NCBI GenBank assembly: GCA_045545735.1
Contig: JAZQBM010000014.1
Coordinates: 1 to 22,445 of the forward strand
From: Fimenecus sp045545735
GTDB taxonomy: Bacteria; Bacillota; Clostridia; Oscillospirales; Acutalibacteraceae
Direction: 5' to 3'
Length of the DNA: 22,445 nucleotides
Shown: piece after piece, positions 16,209-22,445 of the stretch
Layout of the letters: every line of letters begins with the position of its first letter
Position numbering within the stretch: position 1 is the stretch's first letter
Program-made: the position numbers and the translations under genes
Notes under the pieces: model-generated
What the model was told of the DNA's origin: nothing
The model's input: the letters and a program-made list of their open reading frames with translations, nothing else
The model's database searches: none

Positions 16209-17574
16209 TATCTCACAACAAATGGCAACCGCATCTGTGTGGAAACTTATAATCAAATTAAGTATTCCTGCAATTCTCGCACAAATTGTAAATCTTCTTT
16301 ATAATGTGATTGACCGTATTTATATCGGTCATATGGAAGATGTTGGCACAATGGCGATTACGGGTGTAGGACTTTGTAATCCAATAATAGTGTTGATTTC
16401 TGCATTTACAATGCTTGTGGCACAAGGTGGTGCACCGCGTGCTGCAATCCAGATGGGCAAAGGCGATATAAAGAAAGCTGAGAAAATTCTTGGCAACTGT
16501 TTCTCGTTACTTATAGTACTGTCGGTAATTCTTACAACGGTATTTTTAGTATTTGGTGAAAAGTTTTTGATGCTTTTCGGTGCAAGTGAAAGCACAATTG
16601 TATATGCACTTCCATATATGAAAATTTATGTTGCGGGCTCAATTTTTGTAATGCTCTCGTTAGGGCTTAATATGTTTATTACAACACAGGGATTTACAAA
16701 AATTAGTATGGCAACGGTGCTGATAGGTGCAATTTGCAATATTATTCTTGACCCAATATTTATTTTTGCATTTGATATGGGTGTTGAAGGTGCGGCACTT
16801 GCAACAATTATTTCTCAAGCCGTTTCAGCGGTTTGGGTAATGTCTTTCTTGTTAGGCAAAAAGACAAAACTTAAAATCCGCAAAGAAAATCTTTTGCCAA
16901 ATATAAGAATTCTTGCACCCGTATTGGCACTTGGAATTTCACCATTTGTTATGAATGCAACTGAGGCGGTAATCAACGTTGCGTTCAATTCATCACTTCA
17001 GAAATACGGCGGTGATATTGCGGTAGGGGCTATGACAATCTGCACTACTGTTTTCCAAATGGCTTGGGTGCCTGCACAAGGTATAGGACAAGGTGCACAG
17101 CCTATAATCAGTTACAACTATGGTGCAGGAAATGCGGACAGAGTAAAACAAGCATTCAAGGCATTTTTAATTATTTGTTTTACATATGTATTTGCATTTG
17201 GTATGGCAATCGAATTGTTCCCACAGTTCTTTATCGGAATTTTCAATGATAATCCCCAACTTGTTGACACGGCAACATGGACAATTCGTCTTTACGGTTG
17301 TGCTATGGTGTTCTTCGGCATACAAATGGCGGTTCAGCAGACTTTTATAGCACTCGGCAAAGCAAAGGCATCACTTTTTATTGCGTGTTTGCGAAAAGTC
17401 ATACTTCTTGTTCCGCTGATTTATATTTTGCCTAATTTCTTTGAAAACAAAGTGTTTGCGGTATTCCTTGCGGAGCCTATGTCAGATGCAATATCAATTA
17501 TTACTGCATCAATAGTGTTTGCAGTTGTTTTCAGTAAAGAAATGAAAAAGATGAGAGCAGAGAAAACAAAATAA
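16192..17574 (+). CDS. MATE family multidrug/metabolite exporter
   Basis: 460 residues with about 12 membrane helices, the normal size for MATE antiporters, which export cations or metabolites using a Na+ or H+ gradient. The first helix region ISIPAILAQIVNLLYNVIDRIYIG-like segment (~24-48, seen here as LSIPAILAQ then NLLYNVIDRIYIGH) is typical, as is the repeat of this pattern in the second half (ISPFVMNATEAVINVAFN) and the GIGQGAQPIISYNYGAGN motif. The ATG has AAGG about 8 nt upstream and lies inside the end of the kinase gene. Position in a sugar operon next to a TetR gene is unusual. It could export a toxic sugar by-product or may be an unrelated drug pump transcribed with its neighbours. 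Confidence 0.92.
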   Translation: MNNKIDISQQMATASVWKLIIKLSIPAILAQIVNLLYNVIDRIYIGHMEDVGTMAITGVGLCNPIIVLISAFTMLVAQGGAPRAAIQMGKGDIKKAEKILGNCFSLLIVLSVILTTVFLVFGEKFLMLFGASESTIVYALPYMKIYVAGSIFVMLSLGLNMFITTQGFTKISMATVLIGAICNIILDPIFIFAFDMGVEGAALATIISQAVSAVWVMSFLLGKKTKLKIRKENLLPNIRILAPVLALGISPFVMNATEAVINVAFNSSLQKYGGDIAVGAMTICTTVFQMAWVPAQGIGQGAQPIISYNYGAGNADRVKQAFKAFLIICFTYVFAFGMAIELFPQFFIGIFNDNPQLVDTATWTIRLYGCAMVFFGIQMAVQQTFIALGKAKASLFIACLRKVILLVPLIYILPNFFENKVFAVFLAEPMSDAISIITASIVFAVVFSKEMKKMRAEKTK

Positions 17575-17588
17575 TTCTGTACTTTTTA

Positions 17589-17606
17589 ATTTTAATATGT
17601 TAAAAT
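17589..17606. promoter_or_regulatory. Perfect inverted repeat before tetR, candidate operator
   Basis: ATTTTAA (17589-17595) and TTAAAAT (17600-17606) are perfect complements around TATG, 18 bp in all. It overlaps a possible -10 box (TAAAAT 17601-17606, with a poor -35 TGTACT 17 nt before). Size and place fit autoregulation by the TetR protein encoded 30 nt downstream. Confidence 0.5.
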
Positions 17607-17636
17607 CAATATATTATATATATGGGATGAATTGAG

Positions 17637-18287
17637 ATGGATTTGAAAAAACATCACAAACCTACTTTTGATAATATTCCTGAAGAAAAAAGACGACGCA
17701 TAATTGAAGTTGCAACAAAAGAATTTGCCAAAAAAGGTTATCATGAAGCAAGCATTTCAAAAATTGCATCAAAATCGGGAATAAGCGTAGGTGCGGTTTA
17801 TAAATATTTTGATAATAAGCAAGATTTGTTTTTGACAATCGTTGACCATAGCATTAGCAGAATGGAAACTTTGCTTTTAGGACTTGCAAAAACTGATGAG
17901 GATGTTATTATCAAAGTAGAAAAAATTCTTCGTGAAATTATAAAGGCTTCAAGAGAAGACGGAATTCTTATAAAACTTTACAATAGTATGACCGCCATAA
18001 ATGACAAAAAACTTGCAAAACAGTTTGCAGTTGAAATGGAGTCTATGACGGCACGAATTTATACTGAGGCAATTATTGAAGGGCAGAACAACGGGGAAAT
18101 AAGAAAAGACATTGACCCACACGTTGCGGCACTATTAATTGATAATCTTTTTATGAACTTGCAGTTTTCTTATGCAGGCGATTATTATGAAGAACGGCTT
18201 AAAATTTTCTGTGGTGATGACATTCACCAAAGAGATGAATTTATAATTGAGCAAATACTTAAATTTGTAAAATCTGCTTTAAAATAA
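17637..18287 (+). CDS. TetR/AcrR family transcriptional regulator
   Basis: 216 residues. Residues ~18-62 form the TetR helix-turn-helix: RRIIEVATKEFAKKGYHEAS, then ISKIASKSGISVGAVYKYF and DNKQDLF. The C-terminal ~150 residues are helical and should bind a small ligand and dimerise. It is 62 nt after the MATE gene and 11 nt before the FGGY kinase gene. The spacer before it carries an inverted repeat that could be its own operator. TetR proteins often repress a neighbouring efflux pump, so MATE is the natural target. It might also control the FGGY kinase. The ribosome site is weak (no clear GGAGG), which would keep its level low. Confidence 0.92.
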   Translation: MDLKKHHKPTFDNIPEEKRRRIIEVATKEFAKKGYHEASISKIASKSGISVGAVYKYFDNKQDLFLTIVDHSISRMETLLLGLAKTDEDVIIKVEKILREIIKASREDGILIKLYNSMTAINDKKLAKQFAVEMESMTARIYTEAIIEGQNNGEIRKDIDPHVAALLIDNLFMNLQFSYAGDYYEERLKIFCGDDIHQRDEFIIEQILKFVKSALK

Positions 18288-18298
18288 GGGGAATGAAT

Positions 18299-19912
18299 AT
18301 GGAAAAAGAAATTTATGCTCTTGCCTTTGATATTGGTACAACAGGCGTTAAAACCTGCCTTTTCAGAATCGGTAAGACAATCGAACTTTTAGAGGCGGCA
18401 ACAGAAGGTTACAAACTCTACATTTTGCCAAACGGCGGTGCTGAGCAGGACCCTGATGAGTGGTGGGCTGCAATGTGCTCAACATCAAAAAAGGTAATTG
18501 AAAAATCAGGTGTTGACCCTAAAAATATTTATGGTATTTCTTTCTGCTCACAGATGCAGGGATTAGTTCTTGTTGATAAAGATGGCAATCATGTTCGCCG
18601 TGCATTCAGTTATATGGACCAGCGTGCAACTGAAGAAATTAAAAAGGGTATTGCTTACGGTCCTCAGATTGCAGGTGCAAACATTGCAAAACTTCTTCCG
18701 TCACTTGCAATTACAGGTGCGGTTGCGGCAAGCGTTAAAGACCCTGTTTGGAAATACAAGTGGACAGAGGCTAACGAACCTGAAACTTTTGCAAAAGTAC
18801 ATAAATGGCTTGACGTTAAAGAGTATCTTATCTGCCGTATGACAGGTGAGTTTGTTATGACAAAAGACTCTGCTTTTGGTGCACTTCTTTATGATATTAA
18901 TAAAAAGTGCTGGAGCCCTACAATCTGTAAACTTCTTGGTGTTGATATGAAGCATCTTGCAAGAATTGCGGACTGTACTGAAAAAATCGGTGAACTTCGC
19001 GAGCAACAGGCAAAAGAATTGGGTCTTGTTCCTGGTATTTCAGTATTCGGCGGTGGCGGTGACGCTACACTTATCGGCGTTGGTGCAGGTGCAACCGAAC
19101 TTAGCGACACTCATATTTATCAAGGTACATCAGGTTGGGTTTCAACTGTTACTGACAAGAGTGTTGTTGACGCAAATGCTATGATTGCGGCGGTTGTTGG
19201 TGCGGCTGACGGTATTTATAACTACTTCGGTGAACTTGAAACTGCAGGTAAGTGCGTTGAATGGGTAAAAGACCACTTAGCACTTGACGAAATTGATATT
19301 TATCTTGATAAACAACATGACCTTAAACACAAAAAAGCAGATATGGAAGTTGTTTATACAAATCTTTATGACTATATGATGGCGGTTGTTGACTCAATTC
19401 CTGCAGGTAGCGGCGGCGTAATCTTTACACCTTGGCTTCACGGTAACCGTTGTCCATTTGAAGACCCGAATGCTCGTGGAATGTTCTTCAATATCAGCCT
19501 TGAAACAGGCAAAACAGAAATGATTAGAGCCGTTGTTGAGGGTGTTTGCTTCCATCTTCGTTGGTTCCTTGAAACTGAAGAAAAGAAAGTTAAAACATCT
19601 AAAACAGTTCGCTTTGTTGGCGGTGGTGCGTTGTCAGATGTAACTGCTCAAATCCTTGCAGACTGCACAGGCAGAGTAGTTGAAACTGTTGCAAGTCCAC
19701 AAAATGTTGGTGCAGTTGGTGCGGCTGTTCTTGTTGCGATTGATGCAGGCATTATTGAAAAAGTTCAGGATGCAAAGAAACTTATTCCTGCGGCAAAAAC
19801 ATTCGTTCCTAATGCAGAAAACAAGTCAATTTATGATAAGAACTTCGAAGTGTTCAAGAAACTTTATAAAGCAAATAAAGATAACTTCAAAGACTTAAAC
19901 GCATTAAACTAA
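18299..19912 (+). CDS. FGGY family carbohydrate kinase (xylulokinase-like)
   Basis: 537 residues. Two actin-like ATPase domains phosphorylate a sugar or sugar alcohol such as xylulose, glycerol or ribulose. The N domain starts with DIGTTGVK (Asp11) and has CSQMQGLVLVD (~83-93). The predicted catalytic base is Asp255 in GGGGDATLIG. The C domain contains QGTSGW (~275-280), TPWLHGNRCPFEDP and VRFVGGGALSD. Overall pattern and length (E. coli XylB has 484 residues) are xylulokinase-like with extra length, so the substrate is not certain. ATG 18299 is chosen since AAGGGG lies 7 nt upstream. An in-frame ATG at 18293 is only 1 nt from it. It follows tetR by 11 nt and ends at a strong terminator. Confidence 0.88.
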   Translation: MEKEIYALAFDIGTTGVKTCLFRIGKTIELLEAATEGYKLYILPNGGAEQDPDEWWAAMCSTSKKVIEKSGVDPKNIYGISFCSQMQGLVLVDKDGNHVRRAFSYMDQRATEEIKKGIAYGPQIAGANIAKLLPSLAITGAVAASVKDPVWKYKWTEANEPETFAKVHKWLDVKEYLICRMTGEFVMTKDSAFGALLYDINKKCWSPTICKLLGVDMKHLARIADCTEKIGELREQQAKELGLVPGISVFGGGGDATLIGVGAGATELSDTHIYQGTSGWVSTVTDKSVVDANAMIAAVVGAADGIYNYFGELETAGKCVEWVKDHLALDEIDIYLDKQHDLKHKKADMEVVYTNLYDYMMAVVDSIPAGSGGVIFTPWLHGNRCPFEDPNARGMFFNISLETGKTEMIRAVVEGVCFHLRWFLETEEKKVKTSKTVRFVGGGALSDVTAQILADCTGRVVETVASPQNVGAVGAAVLVAIDAGIIEKVQDAKKLIPAAKTFVPNAENKSIYDKNFEVFKKLYKANKDNFKDLNALN

Positions 19913-19926
19913 AAACATTTGTAGTA

Positions 19927-19957
19927 GGGGTGAGATTAATTTCTCGCCCCATTTTTT
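19927..19957 (+). terminator. Intrinsic terminator of the sugar operon
   Basis: GGGGTGAGA (19927-19935) pairs with TCTCGCCCC (19942-19950), loop TTAATT, followed by ATTTTTT. It lies 15 nt after the FGGY kinase stop. Confidence 0.92.
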
Positions 19958-19972
19958 GTATATATTTTGTTG

Positions 19973-20001
19973 TTGCATTATTATCTTAAAAATTGTATAA
20001 T
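19973..20001 (+). promoter_or_regulatory. Predicted promoter of the Lys/Pro-rich membrane protein
   Basis: TTGCAT (19973-19978), a 17-nt spacer, and a perfect TATAAT (19996-20001). The TTG start codon is 33 nt further on, with GGAGGTG 5 nt before it. Confidence 0.75.
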
Positions 20002-20034
20002 AATTTGTATATGTAACAAATCGGAGGTGTTATT

Positions 20035-21954
20035 TTGGAAGAAAAGAAATCTCTCAATAATAAATACCAAAAAATTGATATAGATGAAACTCCTGAAGAA
20101 GTAGTTGAGCCTGTAAAAGAAAAGTCTAAAAAAGAGAAAAAGGCTAAAGAACCGAAAGCTCCAAAGGTAAAGAAAGAGAAAGCTCCAAAAGAGCCAAAGC
20201 AACCTAAAGAGAAAAAAGAAAAGGCTCCAAAAGAACCTAAACAACCAAAGGTAAAAAAGGTTAAAGAGCCAAAACCACCAAAAGTTAAGAAGGAAAAGAA
20301 GAAAAAATGGACAGTTGAGATTGTAGAAGATTATTCTGCAGAAATTAGCGAAGAAATTGCAGTTTCTGAAACTTCCAAAGTTGAAGAAGTCACGGCAGAA
20401 ATTCTTGAAAACACACGCAGAACTGAAGAAATTGTTCTTCCTACAATTAAATCAGTAAAGCAGATTTCCGGTACAACGGAGAACCCTAAAAAAGAAAAAA
20501 AGGTGAAAACTCCAAAACTTCCTAAAGAAAAGAAAGTTAAAGAGCCAAAGCCTCCTAAAGAAAAGAAAATCAAAGAGCCAAAAGAACAAAAACCCGTTAA
20601 AGAGAAAAAAGTAAAAGCGGAAAGGGTTCCAAAGGTAAAAAAGGAGAAACCTCCTAAAGAACCAAAACAACCTAAAGAGAAAAAACCACGTGAGCCATTG
20701 ACAAAGAAAGACTTTGTTACAATTGGTATTGCTGTTTTAGCGTTAGCTATGGTCGTGGTTTTTGCGGTTATTAAGTATATGCCCGAAAGTGAAATTGAAA
20801 CAGATTTTACAGAAACCACAACTCAGGCACAAGACAAACTTGCAAGCATTCAGGTTGTGCGTGACGGCGTTTCGTTAAATCTAATTCAATCAGATATTGA
20901 AGACGTGTTCTACGGGTTTTCAAGCGATTACAAACTTAAATATTATCAGTACAGAGATAATAAAATGGTTGCAGTTCAGTCAACGGGTAGCGTGAGTGCA
21001 AGCGTTGATATGGGCAATGAAACAATCCCCGTAACTATTGATTATGTTGAACTTGGCGGTAAGATTTTCGGTATCGGACTTTTTGTTGCAAACAAAAATG
21101 AAGATGTTTATTTTTACGATATGCTCGCATTCCAACTTGTAAATCTTCCAAAGGGTTACGAGCAAGAGGGTAAAGCGTTGCTTCTTGCAACAACAAGTAA
21201 AAATGTGCTTACACAAAAGGTTACAATGTGGCCTGAAAGTTTTGTTGTTGATTTGGAAACGGGAAAAACATCAAGATTTTTAAAAGTTATTAACAGAAAT
21301 ATTGATATGACAACCGGTGCAGGTGTTGATGATTTCTGTATTCTCACAAAAGACGGGTATACTGCGTCAAACAATATTCCGTTTATTTCTGCACGTGAGT
21401 ATGAGGCGGGTAGCGGTCAACAAGATATTTTCGTTAAAAATGGCAGTAAAGAAGAATTGTATGTAAGCGATGTTTACGGCAAGTTCTTGCTTACTGACGG
21501 AAATTCCGTAATCTTTATGCGTAAAACCGCAAAAGGATTTGACGTTGTAAGAAAAACAGGCGAAGAAGAAAAAGTTACCGCTTCATTCTACGGCACAATG
21601 GGTACAAATTATATGTACTCGGGCGACCATATTTTCAATAAGAATGACGGTAAACTTTATAATCTAAAAACGGGCGAAGCAAAGACAATTATCGGCTATC
21701 GTATGAGCCCTGAAATGATGTCGGTGAGTCCTGACGGTAAATATCTTATTATGCTTGGCACAGTTACAAATATGATGGACTATCAAGTGCATATTTTCAA
21801 CCTTGAGAACGGCGAATACACGAAATTCAAGGATGAAAACTATTCAAGCCATTCAAATCTTACATTCATCAATAACACAACGGCAGTATATATGGTTCTT
21901 GACCCTAACCAAGGCTATGAGTATGTTGTTCTTGATGTAACAAAAATAAAATAG
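20035..21954 (+). CDS. Single-pass membrane protein with Lys/Pro/Glu-rich cytoplasmic tail and large outer domain
   Basis: 639 residues, family not recognised. Residues ~24-91 and ~151-221 are low-complexity Lys/Pro/Glu blocks built on PKEPKQPKEKK-like units. Between them is an acidic stretch (~95-135) with VEIVEDYSAEISEEIAVSE. One hydrophobic helix at ~227-247 follows a basic stretch, so by the positive-inside rule the tail is cytoplasmic and residues ~250-639 are outside. The outer part is beta-rich with recurring pieces such as SVSPDGKYLIMLG and IFNLENGEYTKF, like blades of a WD40/TolB-type propeller. The start is TTG after GGAGGTG and a consensus promoter. It stands alone between a terminator and the 5S gene. 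A tail this basic could bind RNA, DNA or acidic lipid heads. No function is claimed. Confidence 0.85.
   Translation: MEEKKSLNNKYQKIDIDETPEEVVEPVKEKSKKEKKAKEPKAPKVKKEKAPKEPKQPKEKKEKAPKEPKQPKVKKVKEPKPPKVKKEKKKKWTVEIVEDYSAEISEEIAVSETSKVEEVTAEILENTRRTEEIVLPTIKSVKQISGTTENPKKEKKVKTPKLPKEKKVKEPKPPKEKKIKEPKEQKPVKEKKVKAERVPKVKKEKPPKEPKQPKEKKPREPLTKKDFVTIGIAVLALAMVVVFAVIKYMPESEIETDFTETTTQAQDKLASIQVVRDGVSLNLIQSDIEDVFYGFSSDYKLKYYQYRDNKMVAVQSTGSVSASVDMGNETIPVTIDYVELGGKIFGIGLFVANKNEDVYFYDMLAFQLVNLPKGYEQEGKALLLATTSKNVLTQKVTMWPESFVVDLETGKTSRFLKVINRNIDMTTGAGVDDFCILTKDGYTASNNIPFISAREYEAGSGQQDIFVKNGSKEELYVSDVYGKFLLTDGNSVIFMRKTAKGFDVVRKTGEEEKVTASFYGTMGTNYMYSGDHIFNKNDGKLYNLKTGEAKTIIGYRMSPEMMSVSPDGKYLIMLGTVTNMMDYQVHIFNLENGEYTKFKDENYSSHSNLTFINNTTAVYMVLDPNQGYEYVVLDVTKIK
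20104..20307 (+). repeat. Coding low-complexity repeat, Lys/Pro/Glu block 1
   Basis: Encodes about residues 24-91 of the membrane protein. Units such as APKEPKQPK and KVKKEKAPK recur with small changes, and the DNA repeats AAAGA/CCAAA words. This repeat type expands and contracts easily. Confidence 0.75.
20485..20697 (+). repeat. Coding low-complexity repeat, Lys/Pro/Glu block 2
   Basis: Encodes about residues 151-221 of the same protein. The unit PPKEKKxKEPK recurs and ends in PKEPKQPKEKKPRE, close to the unit of block 1. Both blocks probably share an origin by internal duplication. Confidence 0.7.
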
Positions 21955-21975
21955 TTTCTTTTTCTGCAATACGTC

Positions 21976-22022
21976 GTGGCGTTTGGCTCGCGGTATACCT
22001 GATACAGCTTCGCCTTCGCCAC
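21976..22022. repeat. Imperfect 47-nt hairpin in the spacer after the membrane protein gene
   Basis: GTGGCG (21976-21981) pairs with CGCCAC (22017-22022), GGC (21985-21987) with GCC (22012-22014), GC (21990-21991) with GC (22007-22008), and GTAT (21993-21996) with ATAC (22002-22005), with small internal loops between. It is much more GC-rich than its surroundings. No U run follows, so it is not a normal terminator. It could be an interspersed palindromic repeat or a structured RNA. Confidence 0.5.
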
Positions 22023-22085
22023 ATTGTCTTGCGAAAAAATAAGTCTATTTATAAATTTTGAGGGGTTTATTGTTTGGTTTTACCG

Positions 22086-22097
22086 AACACGCGTGTT
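22086..22097. promoter_or_regulatory. 12-bp perfect palindrome AACACGCGTGTT
   Basis: A perfect palindrome in AT-rich spacer, about 57 nt before the 5S promoter. An overlapping short stem GTGTT-GCA-AACAC (22093-22105) is followed by a T run, so this stretch might also be a weak terminator. The rest of 21955-22150 shows no gene. Confidence 0.35.
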
Positions 22098-22153
22098 GCA
22101 AACACTCTTTTTTATGTATTTTCAACAAACTTCGCAAAAATGCAAAAAAATGC

Positions 22154-22182
22154 TTGCAATTTGTGTTCTGTTCTGTTAAAAT
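22154..22182 (+). promoter_or_regulatory. Predicted promoter of the 5S rRNA gene
   Basis: TTGCAA (22154-22159), a 17-nt spacer, and TAAAAT (22177-22182). The RNA would start near 22189, about 28 nt before the mature 5S end. Confidence 0.6.
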
Positions 22183-22216
22183 ATCTCTTGCGTTCACGAG
22201 ATGAATAGTTTCGTGA

Positions 22217-22331
<115 letters not shown>

Positions 22332-22342
22332 ACAAACAAAAG

Positions 22343-22376
22343 CGTCCACCCAATAGGGTGGGCGTTTTTATTTTTT
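22343..22376. terminator. Terminator after 5S rRNA
   Basis: CGTCCACCC (22343-22351) pairs with GGGTGGGCG (22356-22364), loop AATA, followed by a T-rich run. The end of the T run overlaps the stop codon of the convergent partial gene. Confidence 0.9.
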
Positions 22377-22445
22377 ACAACCGATGAAAAAATCTAAAGC
22401 ACCTTTCTTGCCGGTCTGCTTTCCGTCATAGCTGCTCAAAATACT
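22368..22445 (-). CDS. C-terminal end of an unidentified gene (partial)
   Basis: The minus strand gives 25 open codons then TAA, ending DFFIGCKK, with YDGKQTGKKGALDFF before it. The gene enters from the right edge and its stop lies in the T run of the 5S terminator. No family was recognised. So short a piece could be chance, but the composition reads like protein. Confidence 0.5.
   Translation of the reverse strand, partial: SILSSYDGKQTGKKGALDFFIGCKK

Noticed and set aside
18293..18298. ATG at 18293 for the FGGY kinase
   Set aside because: Only 1 nt after the GGGG ribosome site. ATG 18299 has 7-nt spacing.
20104..20697. CRISPR-like or tandem DNA repeat array
   Set aside because: Repeats are coding, irregular in length and without unique spacers. 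They reflect the Lys/Pro/Glu protein repeat.
20331..20819. Long reading frame on the minus strand opposite the Lys/Pro-rich gene
   Set aside because: The Phe/Leu/Ser-rich product is the mirror of the repeat blocks, with no ribosome site or promoter of its own.

Overview
The window looks like chromosome from a low-GC, gut-type Clostridia relative (Ruminococcaceae/Oscillospiraceae-like). This is inferred from AT-rich spacers, strong GGAGG ribosome sites, sigmaA-type promoters with 17-nt spacers, a Gram-positive style lipoprotein, and many cytoplasmic glycoside hydrolases. No taxonomic marker fixes the species.

Region 1 (1-6500) is a candidate biosynthetic cluster. A large nonribosomal peptide synthetase gene (C-A-PCP-C, then cut by the window edge at the start of another adenylation domain) reads leftward. 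Back to back with it, an acyl-AMP ligase and a 75-residue acyl carrier protein read rightward. Strong promoters face away from each other in the shared 163-nt spacer. The layout predicts lipo-initiation: the ligase activates a carboxylic (probably fatty) acid, the carrier protein holds it, and the first condensation domain joins it to the first amino acid. The product would be an N-acylated peptide. The release domain lies outside the window.

Region 2 (6500-12000) reads leftward. It holds a GT-C type membrane glycosyltransferase-like protein, a tRNA-Arg(CCU) gene directly in front of it, a divergent PrsA/SurA-like lipoprotein, a YjdF-like membrane protein overlapping that lipoprotein by 4 nt, and a cytoplasmic GH13 neopullulanase-like enzyme.

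Region 3 (12000-19960) reads rightward and is a sugar-use run: GH36 alpha-galactosidase, GH4 NAD/metal-dependent (phospho)glycosidase, PfkB sugar kinase, MATE exporter, TetR regulator and FGGY sugar kinase. Most genes are a few bases apart or overlap, and the run ends in a clear hairpin terminator. It diverges from GH13 across a spacer with two good promoters and an interrupted palindrome. No sugar importer is present. A perfect inverted repeat sits just upstream of tetR.

Region 4 (19960-22445) holds a single-pass membrane protein with an unusual Lys/Pro/Glu-rich cytoplasmic tail and a large outer domain, a structured hairpin in the following spacer, a stand-alone 5S rRNA gene with its own promoter and terminator, and the last 25 codons of an unidentified gene reading inward from the right edge.
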